Source of the DNA: an uncultured Bacteroidia bacterium
GTDB taxonomy: Bacteria; Bacteroidota; Bacteroidia; J057; CALLMJ01
Direction: 5' to 3'
Length of the DNA: 46,672 nucleotides
NCBI GenBank assembly: GCA_938005475.1
Contig: CALLNY010000072.1
Span: 1-46,672, forward strand
Shown: in pieces, positions 20,777 to 30,903 of the stretch
Layout: each line of letters opens with the position of its first letter
Position numbering within the stretch: position 1 is the stretch's first letter
Notes under the pieces: generated by a model
Database searches by the model: none
Seen by the model: only the letters and a program-made list of their open reading frames with translations
Told to the model about the DNA's origin: nothing
Position numbers and translations under genes: made by a program

Positions 20777-21715
20777 ATGACAAAGACCAAGATACTCATT
20801 ACGGGGGGAGCAGGGTTTATTCCCAGTTCCTTAGCGGATAAACTATCTGCTAATCCAAATTATGAATTAGTTTTAGTGGATAATCTTTTAACTGGTAGAG
20901 CTTCCAATATTCCACAAAAATCTAATGTTCGTTTTATTAAAGCAGATGCAAATAATTATGATGAGATGGCGGCTATTATGCTATCCCAATCTTTTGATGT
21001 CGTTTTTCACTATGCCGCAGTTGTTGGAGTAAAAAGAACACTAGAAAATCCCATATCTGTACTAAACGATGTTAAAGGTTTTGATACTATTTTTCATTTA
21101 TGTAAAAATACAGGAGTAAAAAGAATATTTTTTTCCTCTTCATCCGAAGTTTATGGTGAGCCGGTTGAGTTTCCACAAAATGAAGAAACTACTCCGCTGA
21201 ATGCCCGTTTACCTTATGCAGTGGTAAAAAATATTGGAGAATGCTATTGCAAAGCTTTTTATCAAGAACATGGGCTTTCCTATACTATTTTAAGATTTTT
21301 TAATACCTACGGACCGAAACAAAGCACAGACTTTGTAATGTCCAAGTTTATTAGAGCCGCTCTCAAAAATGAGCCTATTACCGTTTATGGAGATGGTAAA
21401 CAAACTCGTACCTTTTGCTATATCGATGATAATGTGGACTTTACAATTATTTTGTTAGAAAGAAATATTGGAATTAATGAAATCTTTAATGTCGGAAATA
21501 GATACGAAATACCAATTATCGAGTTAGCTAAAAAGATTATTGCAATGACGAATTCAAAATCAGAAATTATACATCTGCCCGCACTTAAAGAAGGTGATAT
21601 GACGCGTCGTCAACCTGATACTACTAAAATGCAAGCTATATTAAACCGAGAAACTCCTTTGGAAGAGGGTATGAAAAAAGTTATTGAAATCGTAAAAAAT
21701 CAAATGTCATTATGA
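20777..21715 (+). CDS. NAD-dependent epimerase/dehydratase (extended SDR family)
   Basis: 312-residue sugar-nucleotide-modifying short-chain dehydrogenase. It has FFSSSSEVYGEP, the catalytic YxxxK as YAVVK, ILRFFNTYGPKQ, and DGKQTRTFCYIDD, a pattern seen in UDP-glucuronate decarboxylases and related epimerases. The dinucleotide motif reads TGGAGFIPSSL: the third glycine of GxxGxxG is proline (P16), which could alter NAD binding. The exact substrate cannot be read. Its stop overlaps the next gene by four bases, so both epimerases are probably made together for surface glycan synthesis. Confidence 0.82.
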   Translation: MTKTKILITGGAGFIPSSLADKLSANPNYELVLVDNLLTGRASNIPQKSNVRFIKADANNYDEMAAIMLSQSFDVVFHYAAVVGVKRTLENPISVLNDVKGFDTIFHLCKNTGVKRIFFSSSSEVYGEPVEFPQNEETTPLNARLPYAVVKNIGECYCKAFYQEHGLSYTILRFFNTYGPKQSTDFVMSKFIRAALKNEPITVYGDGKQTRTFCYIDDNVDFTIILLERNIGINEIFNVGNRYEIPIIELAKKIIAMTNSKSEIIHLPALKEGDMTRRQPDTTKMQAILNRETPLEEGMKKVIEIVKNQMSL

Positions 21716-22737
21716 AAAAAACGATTTTAGTTACAGGGGGGGCAGGTTATATTGGTTCTATCACTATTTTAGAACTTTTAAGAAATACCGATTTTGAGGT
21801 TGTTAGTTTAGATAATTACCTAAACTCTTCTCCTAAAACTTTTCAAAGAATAAAAAAAATTACAGGAAAGGATATTTTAAATTATGAAATAGATTTAAGG
21901 GATTTAAATTCGTTAAGAAAAGTATTTGAAAATCAAAAAATTGAAGGAATTATTCATTTTGCCGCACTGAAATCGGTCCCTGAATCGTTAGCGAAACCTC
22001 ATTGGTATTACGATAATAACTTTAATAGCCAATTAAACATTATGAAATGCTGTGAAGAATTTGGGGTTCAAAACTTGATTTTTAGTTCCTCTTGTTCGGT
22101 TTATGGAGAAGTTCAAAATTTACCTGTTGATGAAAATACACCGCTCAGTGAAGTTAAATGCCCTTATGCTCATACGAAGCGAGTAGGAGAAGAGATGTTA
22201 TCCTTTTGGGCTCATCAATCTGGGGTGAATACTATTGCATTGCGGTACTTTAATCCAGTAGGTGCAGACCCCTCTGGTTTATTAGGTGAAGACCCTCGTA
22301 ATACTCCAACGAATCTAGTGCCTGTCATTACGGGAAGTGCTATTGGAATACTACCACCTGTAAAAGTTTTTGGTTCAGATTATCCTACACGCGATGGCTC
22401 TTGCATTCGTGATTACGTACATGTAAACGATATAGCCGATGCACATATAAAAGCCTTAATTTATTTATTCGAACATAAGAACACTTCATTTTTCGATATT
22501 ATCAATCTAGGTACAGGTTCTGGAGTAACCGTTTTAGAAATGATACAGGCTTTTGAGAAAGTTACAGGTCAAAAACTTAATTACATTTTAAGTAATAGAC
22601 GTGATGGAGATGTTGCACAAATCTATTCGAATCCACAAAAAGCGAAGAAGCTACTAAACTGGATTCCCCAATACGATGTTAACCAAATGATGGAGACTGC
22701 ATGGAAATGGCAAATCAATCTTAAAAATGAAATTTAG
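21712..22737 (+). CDS. galE: UDP-glucose 4-epimerase
   Basis: Interconverts UDP-glucose and UDP-galactose with tightly bound NAD. 341 residues, typical length. TGGAGYIGSITILELL (GxxGxxG intact), HFAALKSVPESLAKP, FSSSCSVYGE, YxxxK as YAHTK, LRYFNPVGADPSG and RDGSCIRDYVHVNDIADAH are GalE signatures. The ATG overlaps the previous stop (ATGA), and the next gene starts 11 bases before its end. Confidence 0.9.
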   Translation: MKKTILVTGGAGYIGSITILELLRNTDFEVVSLDNYLNSSPKTFQRIKKITGKDILNYEIDLRDLNSLRKVFENQKIEGIIHFAALKSVPESLAKPHWYYDNNFNSQLNIMKCCEEFGVQNLIFSSSCSVYGEVQNLPVDENTPLSEVKCPYAHTKRVGEEMLSFWAHQSGVNTIALRYFNPVGADPSGLLGEDPRNTPTNLVPVITGSAIGILPPVKVFGSDYPTRDGSCIRDYVHVNDIADAHIKALIYLFEHKNTSFFDIINLGTGSGVTVLEMIQAFEKVTGQKLNYILSNRRDGDVAQIYSNPQKAKKLLNWIPQYDVNQMMETAWKWQINLKNEI

Positions 22738-23122
22738 TCCTCAAAAGTTTACTATTTTAAATGTTATCCTTTCTTTGTTGTTAGTACTTTTCTTTACATT
22801 TATTGCTTACAACAGAAATGAACCATTCGTCTTTTATGGTATTCCGCCGATGTTAGTAGGAATACTTTCCCAATTAGGTTTTTATTTTCTAAACCGGGCA
22901 ATCAAAAAAGAAAAAATCAAAGAATTTATCAATTTAGTTATTATATCAACATTTATTCGATTGATTATTGGCATTTTAACAAATGTTTTGGTTATAATTT
23001 TATGGAAGTCTCAAAGCTATATTTTTATTCTTTCCTACTTTTTTGCATATTTTTTTCTAACTTTTTTTGAAATTTACGCTGTTATGTCTAACTTGCGTGC
23101 CGATTCAAAAGATAAATATTAA
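22727..23122 (+). CDS. Small membrane protein ahead of atpB (possible AtpI-like)
   Basis: The 131-residue protein has four predicted membrane helices (about 9-30, 40-56, 66-88, 93-117), a basic loop RAIKKEKIKEF, and a charged tail NLRADSKDKY. No family motif is certain. Its position six bases before atpB is where F-type operons often carry atpI/atpZ-type assembly or Mg2+/Ca2+ transport proteins, so an ATP synthase accessory role is likely by context. The ATG overlaps the galE end by 11 bases. Confidence 0.6.
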   Translation: MKFSPQKFTILNVILSLLLVLFFTFIAYNRNEPFVFYGIPPMLVGILSQLGFYFLNRAIKKEKIKEFINLVIISTFIRLIIGILTNVLVIILWKSQSYIFILSYFFAYFFLTFFEIYAVMSNLRADSKDKY

Positions 23123-23128
23123 ATCTTT

Positions 23129-24214
23129 ATGTTTTGTAAACCAAATAATTACATAAGACCTTTTTTAATATTTCTATTTTCTTTCGTATTTAATTTTACC
23201 TTTATAAACGCAAAAGAAGAAAAAGCAAGCGATTTTAGTGTATCGGAACTAATGTTTCACCACATCAAAGATTCTCATGATTGGCATATCGCTGATATTC
23301 CCAGTGGTACAAACCCTGATGGTACTACTCGTTATATTCCTATTGCTATTCATCTTCCGTGGATTCTTTACAGTTCAGAAAAAGGTTTAGATATCTTTTT
23401 CGTGGAGGGGCATACTGAGGAAGAGCAGGCTAAATCAGCGGAGCAGAAAGGATATAAATATCATCATGGAGAAATTCATGAAACCTCAAGTGGGGTTCAT
23501 GTGCTTGATTTATCCATTACAAAAACCTCCTTACAAATGCTAATAGTAGCATTATTATTAATATTTTTGTTTAAAAGAGCGGCTAATCAGTATAACGAAA
23601 ATCCTCTACCCAAAGGATTTGCTTCTTTTATGGAGCCTATTATGGTTTTTGTAAGAGATGAAGTCGTAAAGCCTAATTTAGGTAAACATGCTGATAACTT
23701 TCTTCCTTACATGCTTTCTTTGTTCTTTTTTATTTGGTTTTGTAATCTCTTTGGATTAACACCTTTAAATTCTAATATTGCAGGTAACATTTCTGTAACG
23801 GCGGGATTAGCTATATTAAGTTTCCTGATAATAAATTTTAATGGTAAAAGAGATTACTGGGAGCATATATTTTGGTATCCTGGAGTTCCATTACCTGTAA
23901 AATTTATCATGTTACCTGTTGAACTGGTAGGTGTTTTTACAAAGCCATTTGCTTTAACTGTGCGTCTTTTTGCGAATATTTCCGCAGGACACTTTATGGT
24001 GTTAGGTTTAATTAGTTTGATTTTTGTTTTTTCTAAAGGAACTAGTATAAGTGCAGGTTTGGGAATAGCTCCATTATCCATTTTCTTCAGTTTATTTATT
24101 TTGTCCCTTGAGTTTTTGGTAGCTATTGTTCAAGCGTATGTATTTACATTATTGACGTGTGTGTTTTTAGGTAGTGCATTAGAAGAGCATCATCATGAAG
24201 AAGCACATCATTAA
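23129..24214 (+). CDS. atpB: ATP synthase F0 subunit a
   Basis: Proton-channel stator subunit. The essential arginine is in FALTVRLFANISAGHF (R279). The 361-residue protein carries a ~140-residue N-terminal extension with a signal-peptide-like start (PFLIFLFSFVFNFTFINA) and histidine-rich stretches (KYHHGEIHE), plus a His/Glu-rich tail (EEHHHEEAHH). Long N-terminal extensions on subunit a are familiar in Bacteroidota. It begins the F0 genes, six bases after the small membrane protein. Confidence 0.93.
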   Translation: MFCKPNNYIRPFLIFLFSFVFNFTFINAKEEKASDFSVSELMFHHIKDSHDWHIADIPSGTNPDGTTRYIPIAIHLPWILYSSEKGLDIFFVEGHTEEEQAKSAEQKGYKYHHGEIHETSSGVHVLDLSITKTSLQMLIVALLLIFLFKRAANQYNENPLPKGFASFMEPIMVFVRDEVVKPNLGKHADNFLPYMLSLFFFIWFCNLFGLTPLNSNIAGNISVTAGLAILSFLIINFNGKRDYWEHIFWYPGVPLPVKFIMLPVELVGVFTKPFALTVRLFANISAGHFMVLGLISLIFVFSKGTSISAGLGIAPLSIFFSLFILSLEFLVAIVQAYVFTLLTCVFLGSALEEHHHEEAHH

Positions 24215-24239
24215 ATAGCTTTTAATAACCTTAATATAA

Positions 24240-24488
<249 letters not shown>

Positions 24489-24498
24489 TTCTTTCTTT

Positions 24499-24527
24499 AC
24501 ACAGGCTAACGGTTGGTTAGTCTGTGT
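24499..24527 (+). other. Intercistronic RNA hairpin between atpE and atpF
   Basis: ACACAGGCTAAC (24499-24510) pairs with GTTAGTCTGTGT (24516-24527), 12 bp with one G-U, loop GGTTG. There is no U-run, so it is more likely an mRNA processing or 3'-protecting structure than a strong terminator. Confidence 0.65.
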
Positions 24528-24562
24528 AGTTTAACTTTAAAATTCTCAACTAATTAATATAT

Positions 24563-25057
24563 ATGGAAATCATATTACCTAAATTCGGTCTATTTTTTTG
24601 GACAGTTGTAATTTTCATTATTTACTACTTTATTATAGCAAAGTTTGCATGGAAACCTATACTTTCCGCTATTAAAAAACGCGAAGAAGGTATAGAAAAA
24701 GCATTACAAGATGCGGAATCCGCCAAGCAAGAAATTCAAAAAATGAATGAACTGACCGAAAAAATTCATAAAGAAGCGCTTGCAGAGAAATCCCGCATTA
24801 TTAAAGAAGCTGAAGAACTAGCTAATCAAAAAAAACAATTAGCAGAGCAAGAAGCTTCTAATATTAAAGCTAAAAAATTAGCGGAAGTAGAACAAGAAAT
24901 TACCATCATGAAAAATGCCGCTATAACGGAAATCAAAAATTTAGTCGGTTCACTATCGGTTGAAATAGCCGAAAAAATTTTAAAAGAACAACTTAAAAAT
25001 CCAAAAGAACAAGAAGCATTTGCCAAAGCAGAACTTGATAAAATCAATCTCAACTAA
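24563..25057 (+). CDS. atpF: ATP synthase F0 subunit b
   Basis: Peripheral stalk. One N-terminal membrane helix (FGLFFWTVVIFIIYYFIIAK) is followed by a long charged helix (residues ~40-150, rich in Glu/Lys/Ala) that dimerises. Length 164 is standard. WKPILSAIKKREEGI is the usual junction after the membrane helix. The stop shares its last base with the atpH ATG (TAATG). Confidence 0.93.
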   Translation: MEIILPKFGLFFWTVVIFIIYYFIIAKFAWKPILSAIKKREEGIEKALQDAESAKQEIQKMNELTEKIHKEALAEKSRIIKEAEELANQKKQLAEQEASNIKAKKLAEVEQEITIMKNAAITEIKNLVGSLSVEIAEKILKEQLKNPKEQEAFAKAELDKINLN

Positions 25058-25614
25058 TGGAAAACGAAAGAATAGCAAAAAGATACGCCAAATCTATTTT
25101 TGATTTAAGTAAAGAAAAAAATATTTTAGAAACCATCCATAATGATTTTAATAATCTAAAAACACTAGTTCAAGAATCTAAAGAATTACGTCTTTTGATA
25201 CAAAGCCCTATTATTAACTCTCTAAAAAAACTTGAAATGCTCAAAAAAGCCTTTTCTAACCATTTTCATACCCTTACTTTAACTTTTATGGATATTTTAT
25301 TCAAAAGACATAGGGAAGCTATTCTTCCAGATATTGTCGCAGAATTCATAAAACTATATCAAAAAGAAAATAATATCACGGAAGTTTTGTTTATTTCAGC
25401 CACGCAATTAAGTGATGATTTCATGCAACAAGTAAAAAATAAAGCTGAAAGTAAACTAAATACCCACGTAATATTTAAACATAAAATTCAACCTGAAATT
25501 ATTGGGGGATTTATATTACGATTTGAGGGTAAAGAATACGATGGATGCGTAGCCTCTAAATTAAATAAATTAAAAAGACAACTTCAAGATATAACTTTTG
25601 TAGACCAAATTTAA
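25057..25614 (+). CDS. atpH: ATP synthase F1 subunit delta
   Basis: 185-residue stalk subunit linking F1 to subunit b (OSCP homologue). Begins ENERIAKRYAKSIFDLSKEKN (the RYAxALF-type motif) and ends with IIGGFILRFEGKEYDGCVASKLNKLK, the usual GG..(I/V)..D.S...L C-terminal signature. Overlaps atpF by one base. Confidence 0.92.
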   Translation: MENERIAKRYAKSIFDLSKEKNILETIHNDFNNLKTLVQESKELRLLIQSPIINSLKKLEMLKKAFSNHFHTLTLTFMDILFKRHREAILPDIVAEFIKLYQKENNITEVLFISATQLSDDFMQQVKNKAESKLNTHVIFKHKIQPEIIGGFILRFEGKEYDGCVASKLNKLKRQLQDITFVDQI

Positions 25615-25630
25615 CAAAAAATAAAAAACA

Positions 25631-27205
25631 ATGATAAGACCAGACGAAGTTTCTCAAATATTAAGACAACAATTATCGGGATTAACATCAGAGACCGAGT
25701 TACAGGAAGTAGGTACTGTTCTTCAAGTGGGGGATGGTATCGCAAGGATTTATGGTTTAACTTCTGTTCAATCAGGAGAAATGATTGAGTTTGATAATGG
25801 CTTAAAAGGTATCGTTTTAAACCTGGAAGAAGATAACATCGGTGCGGTATTGCTAGGAGACTCAAAAGGAATCAAAGAGGGTTCTTCAGTAAAAAGATTA
25901 AACCGTATTGCTTCGATTATGGTGGGAGAAGGTTTAATAGGGCGTGTTATCAATACTATTGGAGAACCTATTGACGGTAAGGGACCCATTAAAGGAGAAC
26001 TTTACGAATCCCCATTAGAAAGAAAAGCGCCTGGTGTAATCTATAGACAACCTGTAAATGAACCTTTGCAAACGGGCATCAAAGCAATTGACTCAATGAT
26101 TCCCATTGGAAGAGGTCAAAGGGAGTTGATTATTGGGGATAGACAAACAGGTAAAACTACAATCGCTATTGATACCATCATAAATCAAAAAGAATTTTAC
26201 GAAAAAGGGAAACCGGTTTATTGTATATATGTAGCAGTAGGACAAAAAGCTTCTACGATTGCACAGACTGTAAGTGTATTGGAGAAAAATGGAGCTATGG
26301 CTTATACGACAGTGGTTGCGGCTCCTGCCTCAGCTCCGACACCTTTACAAGTTTTTGCGCCTTATGCTGGTGCCGCTATCGGTGAGTTCTTTCGTGATAC
26401 AGGGCGCCATGCGTTGGTAATCTATGATGACTTGTCAAAACAAGCAGTTGCTTATCGCGAAGTTTCTCTTTTGTTAAGAAGACCGCCCGGACGTGAGGCT
26501 TATCCCGGTGATGTGTTCTATCTACACTCACGTTTATTAGAAAGAGCCGCTAAAATCATCGATAACGATGAAATCGCTAAAAATATGAATGATTTACCCG
26601 AATCTTTTAAATCTCTTGTAAAAGGCGGAGGCTCTTTAACTGCTTTGCCCGTTATTGAAACCCAAGCAGGGGACGTATCCGCTTATATTCCTACTAACGT
26701 GATTTCTATTACGGATGGGCAAATCTTCCTTGAACAAGGGCTATTTAACTCAGGTGTAAAGCCTGCTATTAATGTTGGAATTTCGGTATCAAGGGTTGGT
26801 GGTTCCGCACAAATTAAATCTATGAAAAAAGTTGCTGGTACACTGAAACTAGATTTAGCACAGTTCCGTGAATTAGAGGCCTTTGCTAAATTTGGTTCTG
26901 ACTTAGACCCCGCAACCTTAGCCCAACTAGAAAGAGGTAAACGACTCGTGGAAATTCTTAAACAAAATGAGTTTAATCCTTTTAGGGTAGAACAACAAAT
27001 CGCTATCATCTATGCTGGTACTAACGGCTTATTAGATAGTGTTCCTGTCAAAGATATCAAAGCTTTTGAAAAAGAGTATCTTGCTTTATTAGATACACAA
27101 TACAAAAAAGAAATGGCTGATGTTGCCTCGGGTAATTTGACAGAGGAAGCTATTGCCGCATTTAATAAATGTGCATCAGAAGTCGCTTTAAGATATAAAT
27201 CCTAA
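25631..27205 (+). CDS. atpA: ATP synthase F1 subunit alpha
   Basis: 524 residues, nucleotide-binding non-catalytic subunit. P-loop GDRQTGKT at residues 169-176 (K175), VYVAVGQK-type segment as [14 protein letters not shown], the signature [17 protein letters not shown] (arginine finger region), and an intact C-terminal helical domain. Sixteen bases after atpH and three before atpG. atpD (beta) and atpC (epsilon) do not follow and must be elsewhere. Confidence 0.96.
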   Translation: MIRPDEVSQILRQQLSGLTSETELQEVGTVLQVGDGIARIYGLTSVQSGEMIEFDNGLKGIVLNLEEDNIGAVLLGDSKGIKEGSSVKRLNRIASIMVGEGLIGRVINTIGEPIDGKGPIKGELYESPLERKAPGVIYRQPVNEPLQTGIKAIDSMIPIGRGQRELIIGDRQTGKTTIAIDTIINQKEFYEKGKPVYCIYVAVGQKASTIAQTVSVLEKNGAMAYTTVVAAPASAPTPLQVFAPYAGAAIGEFFRDTGRHALVIYDDLSKQAVAYREVSLLLRRPPGREAYPGDVFYLHSRLLERAAKIIDNDEIAKNMNDLPESFKSLVKGGGSLTALPVIETQAGDVSAYIPTNVISITDGQIFLEQGLFNSGVKPAINVGISVSRVGGSAQIKSMKKVAGTLKLDLAQFRELEAFAKFGSDLDPATLAQLERGKRLVEILKQNEFNPFRVEQQIAIIYAGTNGLLDSVPVKDIKAFEKEYLALLDTQYKKEMADVASGNLTEEAIAAFNKCASEVALRYKS

Positions 27206-27208
27206 TTT

Positions 27209-28081
27209 ATGGCGAACTTAAAAGATATTCGTTTAAGAATAAATAGTATTAAAAGTACTCAGCAGACCACCAAAGCTATGAAAATGGTGTCTGCGGCAAA
27301 ATTAAGAAAAGCCCAAGATAACATCATTCGTTTAAGACCTTATGCAAATAAATTAAAAGATATAATTCATCACTTACTGCTCGGGCAACAAGAAATAGAC
27401 TCTCCTTACGTAAAATCAAGAGAAGTTAAGAAAGTTTTGCTTGTAGTAATTACCTCCAATAAAGGGCTTTGCGGTGCTTTCAATTCTTCTATTTTTAAGT
27501 TGGTTCAAGCTACGATCCAAGAAAAATATACTACACAATATAAAAATGGCAATCTTTATTTATTGTGTATAGGGAAGAAAGGCTATGAATTTTTCAAAAA
27601 ATCACATTCACTTATAGGTGAAAATTACGATTTATTTACAAAAATTTCATTTGAACAAACGGCTAGTATAGCAGAGATGGTGATGCAGGGTTTCATTGAG
27701 GAAAAGTGGGATAAAGTAGAAATTATCTATAATGAATTCAAAAATGTAGCAACGCAAATTCGTAAAGTTGAAACTTTCTTGCCTCTTGAAGTACCTAAAT
27801 CCGAGAAACAAAATTTTGTGGATTATATTTTTGAACCTAATAAAGAAGAGATACTAACAGAACTCGTTCCAAAAATTTTGAAAATTCAATTTTATAAATG
27901 TATTCTTGATTCTAATGCATCAGAGCATGGGGCAAGAATGGTGGCTATGGATTCTGCTACCGAAAATGCTTCACAGTTGATAAGCCAATTAAGATTAGTG
28001 TACAATAAAGAACGTCAAGCGGCTATTACCAAAGAAATCTTGGAAATCGTTGGCGGTGCGGAGGCGTTAGCAAGTAGCTAA
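27209..28081 (+). CDS. atpG: ATP synthase F1 subunit gamma
   Basis: 290-residue rotor shaft. N-terminal helix LKDIRLRINSIKSTQQTTKAMKMV contains the family start, with TSNKGLCGAFNS in the middle and the C-terminal ASEHGARMVAMDSATENA ... LVYNKERQAAITKEILEIVGGA signature. Last gene of the atp string; a strong terminator follows 20 bases later. Confidence 0.95.
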   Translation: MANLKDIRLRINSIKSTQQTTKAMKMVSAAKLRKAQDNIIRLRPYANKLKDIIHHLLLGQQEIDSPYVKSREVKKVLLVVITSNKGLCGAFNSSIFKLVQATIQEKYTTQYKNGNLYLLCIGKKGYEFFKKSHSLIGENYDLFTKISFEQTASIAEMVMQGFIEEKWDKVEIIYNEFKNVATQIRKVETFLPLEVPKSEKQNFVDYIFEPNKEEILTELVPKILKIQFYKCILDSNASEHGARMVAMDSATENASQLISQLRLVYNKERQAAITKEILEIVGGAEALASS

Positions 28082-28101
28082 TTAGGTTTCATAATTTTAA
28101 T

Positions 28102-28135
28102 AATAAAGCCGTCTAAAATTTTAGGCGGCTTTATT
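28102..28135. terminator. Bidirectional terminator between atpG and acnA
   Basis: A near-perfect 34-base palindrome: AATAAAGCCGTCTAAAA pairs with the following 17 bases with one T-G mismatch. A/T tails on both sides fit termination of atpG (+) and acnA (-). Confidence 0.9.
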
Positions 28136-28158
28136 ATATATCATTGTTTTTTAGTATT

Positions 28159-30855
28159 TTAATTCAAAAATCTTCTTAATACGAACTGCAAGATACCTCC
28201 ATTTTTTAGGTAGGCAATTTCTGCGGGAGAGTCTAATCTTGCTAAAACTTGAAACTCCACTTTTGTGCCATCGGGCTTATTGGCTACTACATTCAAAACT
28301 TTTTTTACAGTTAATCCTTCAGATATTCCTTGAATTTCAAAGGTTTCATGCCCTGTTAATCCCAGAGTTTCAACGTTTTGTCCATTTATAAATTGTAGAG
28401 GAAGAACTCCCATACCAACTAAATTGGAGCGGTGAATTCTTTCATAGCTTTCTGCGATAACTGCTTTAATACCTAATAAATTAGTTCCTTTTGCCGCCCA
28501 GTCGCGTGAAGACCCAGAACCATATTCTTTTCCTGCTAAAACAATTAACGGAACACCAGCCGCCTGATAATTCATAGACGCTTCATAAATTGTGGTCTCT
28601 TGACCATCATACAAAGTAAAACCTCCTTCTTTACTTACCAGTTTATTTTTTAATCTTACGTTCGCAAAAGTTCCACGAATCATAACTTCATGATTACCTC
28701 TTCGAGAACCATAAGAATTAAAGTCTTTGGGGTCTACACCGTTTTGAATGAGATATTGCCCTGCGGGGGAATTAGCTTTGATGTTTCCTGCAGGAGAGAT
28801 ATGGTCAGTAGTGATAGAGTCTCCAACACTCAATAAAACTTTTGCTCCTTTAATGTCTTGGGGCTCATTAACTGTCATAGAGATATTTTTAAAGAAAGGA
28901 GCTTCTTGTATGTAGGTTGATTTAGTATTCCATTGGAAAATTTTTCCTTCGGGGGCTTGTAATTTTTGCCAAGATTCATCGCCATCGAAGACGGTACTAT
29001 AAACTTTACGAAAGTCTTCGGGTAATAATACTTTTTGGATAACATCTTGGATTTCTTGTGGAGTAGGCCATATGTCTTTTAAGTAAACAGGTTGAAGATT
29101 AGGGTCGTAACCGAGGGGCTCATTGTATAAATCAATATCTATTCTACCAGCAATAGCGTAGGCTACTACTAACATAGGTGAGGCTAGGAAGTTCATTTTA
29201 ATGTTGGGGTGAATACGAGCTTCAAAATTACGATTTCCAGATAGCACTGCCGCTACGTTTAAATCGTTTTCTACGATGGCTTTGGTAATAGGTTCTAATA
29301 AATCACCAGAGTTTCCAATACAGGTAGTACAGCCATATCCTACCACATGAAATCTTAATGCTTCTAGATCTTCTAAAAGTCCTGATTTTTCTAAATAAGT
29401 AGTAACTACTTTGGAGCCAGGTGCAAGGCTCGTTTTTACCCAGGGTTTTACATTTAAGCCTTTTTGAATAGCTTTTTTCGCAACTAAACCTGCTCCCAAC
29501 ATCACCGAAGGATTAGAAGTATTAGTACAAGAAGTGATAGCCGCTAAAACAATCTGCCCGTCACTTATAGTATATTCTTGGTCTCCCGCAACTACTTTAA
29601 CGGTTTTTATTGCGTTCTCTACCACAGCAACATTAGTATTTCTTTCTGCTTTTTCAATAAATTTTCTTCCGAAGTTAGTTTCCAGGACTTTAGCAACCGT
29701 TGGTTTTACTTGGGTTAATAAAATTCTGTCTTGAGGGCGTTTTGGTCCTGATATAGCAGGAACAATCGTAGATAAATCTAAAATGATTTTATCGGTATAT
29801 TGGATACAGTCTTCATTTTCACGCCATAGAAGGTTTTCTTTGGCATATTTTTCTACAAGTTCAATTTGTTTATCAGAGCGAGCAGTGATTTTCATGTAGT
29901 TAAGAGTTTGATTATCAATAGGGAAGTAGGTAACGGTACAACCAAATTCAGGGGACATGTTGGAAATCGTAGCGCGGTCAGTAACAGCCAAGTTCTCTAA
30001 ACCTTTACCCAATACTTCTACAAATTTACCGACAACACCATATTTTCTGAGTAGCTCTGTAATAGCGAGTACTAAGTCTGTAGCAGTAGCTCCTTCAGGT
30101 AAATTACCTTTTAGTTCAAGACCGATAACTTCAGGTAGTTGCATGACAATGGGTTGTCCTAACATAGCGGCTTCTGCTTCAATTCCTCCAACGCCCCAAG
30201 CAACGACTCCTAATCCATTTACCATGGGTGTATGAGAATCTGTCCCTACCAAAGTATCAGGAAAAGCGTATCCATCACGGTTCGTAATCACTGAACATAA
30301 ATACTCTAAATTTACTTGATGGCAAATACCCATACCCGGAGGCACTACCCTAAAATTTTGAAAGGATTTTTGTGCCCATTTCAAAAGTTGATAACGCTCT
30401 AAATTTTGCTCAAATTCAATTTCTACGTTCTTCTGATAAGCATAAGCAGTACCTGAATATAAAACTTGTACGGAGTGGTCGATGACTAAATCAACAGGCA
30501 CTAATGGATTGATTTTGTCAGTGTCTTTTCCTTTTCTGGCTACTTCAGCTCTTAATGATGCTAAATCTACTACCGCTGGAACTCCAGTAAAGTCTTGCAT
30601 CAATACTCGAGAGGGCATAAAAGGAATATCTACATCTTCCGTTTTAGGTTTCCAATTCAAAATAGCGTGAAGATGTTCCTCCAAAATAGAAAAACCATCA
30701 TAATTTCTTAAAGCATTTTCTAATAAAACCCGTATAGAAAAAGGTAAGTGGCTAACTTTTTTGCCTTGTTTTTCTAACTCTCTCAAACTGAAATATTTAG
30801 ATTCCCCATGAGAGGTCTTTAGCGTTCTCTCAATTCCGAAAATATCTTTACTCAT
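28159..30855 (-). CDS. acnA: Aconitate hydratase (AcnA type)
   Basis: Tricarboxylic acid cycle enzyme that isomerises citrate to isocitrate on a [4Fe-4S] cluster. 898 residues matches AcnA/IRP1-type enzymes. Cluster cysteines are in AAITSCTNTSNPS and GYGCTTCIGNSG. TDHISPAGNI and KEYGSGSSRDWAAKG (active-site serine/arginine of the swivel domain), with IHRSNLVGMGVLPL, confirm the family. It has its own full-consensus promoter and a shared terminator. It needs Fe-S clusters, which the isc genes of this window could supply. Confidence 0.96.
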   Translation of the reverse strand: MSKDIFGIERTLKTSHGESKYFSLRELEKQGKKVSHLPFSIRVLLENALRNYDGFSILEEHLHAILNWKPKTEDVDIPFMPSRVLMQDFTGVPAVVDLASLRAEVARKGKDTDKINPLVPVDLVIDHSVQVLYSGTAYAYQKNVEIEFEQNLERYQLLKWAQKSFQNFRVVPPGMGICHQVNLEYLCSVITNRDGYAFPDTLVGTDSHTPMVNGLGVVAWGVGGIEAEAAMLGQPIVMQLPEVIGLELKGNLPEGATATDLVLAITELLRKYGVVGKFVEVLGKGLENLAVTDRATISNMSPEFGCTVTYFPIDNQTLNYMKITARSDKQIELVEKYAKENLLWRENEDCIQYTDKIILDLSTIVPAISGPKRPQDRILLTQVKPTVAKVLETNFGRKFIEKAERNTNVAVVENAIKTVKVVAGDQEYTISDGQIVLAAITSCTNTSNPSVMLGAGLVAKKAIQKGLNVKPWVKTSLAPGSKVVTTYLEKSGLLEDLEALRFHVVGYGCTTCIGNSGDLLEPITKAIVENDLNVAAVLSGNRNFEARIHPNIKMNFLASPMLVVAYAIAGRIDIDLYNEPLGYDPNLQPVYLKDIWPTPQEIQDVIQKVLLPEDFRKVYSTVFDGDESWQKLQAPEGKIFQWNTKSTYIQEAPFFKNISMTVNEPQDIKGAKVLLSVGDSITTDHISPAGNIKANSPAGQYLIQNGVDPKDFNSYGSRRGNHEVMIRGTFANVRLKNKLVSKEGGFTLYDGQETTIYEASMNYQAAGVPLIVLAGKEYGSGSSRDWAAKGTNLLGIKAVIAESYERIHRSNLVGMGVLPLQFINGQNVETLGLTGHETFEIQGISEGLTVKKVLNVVANKPDGTKVEFQVLARLDSPAEIAYLKNGGILQFVLRRFLN

Positions 30856-30871
30856 TTTTTGAAAATAACTG

Positions 30872-30903
30872 CAAATTTATAAAGAGAATCTGGGCTTTGC
30901 AAA
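30872..30903 (-). promoter_or_regulatory. Promoter of acnA
   Basis: Minus strand TTTG (30903-30900), 20 bases, TAAATTTG (30879-30872); start codon 17 bases on. Full consensus match. Confidence 0.82.

Noticed and set aside
25611-27009. Minus-strand frames across atpA
   Set aside because: Shadow frames of a highly conserved gene; no start signals.
29534-30670. Three plus-strand frames inside acnA
   Set aside because: Antisense shadows; composition rich in Ser/Thr/Pro as expected from the complementary strand.
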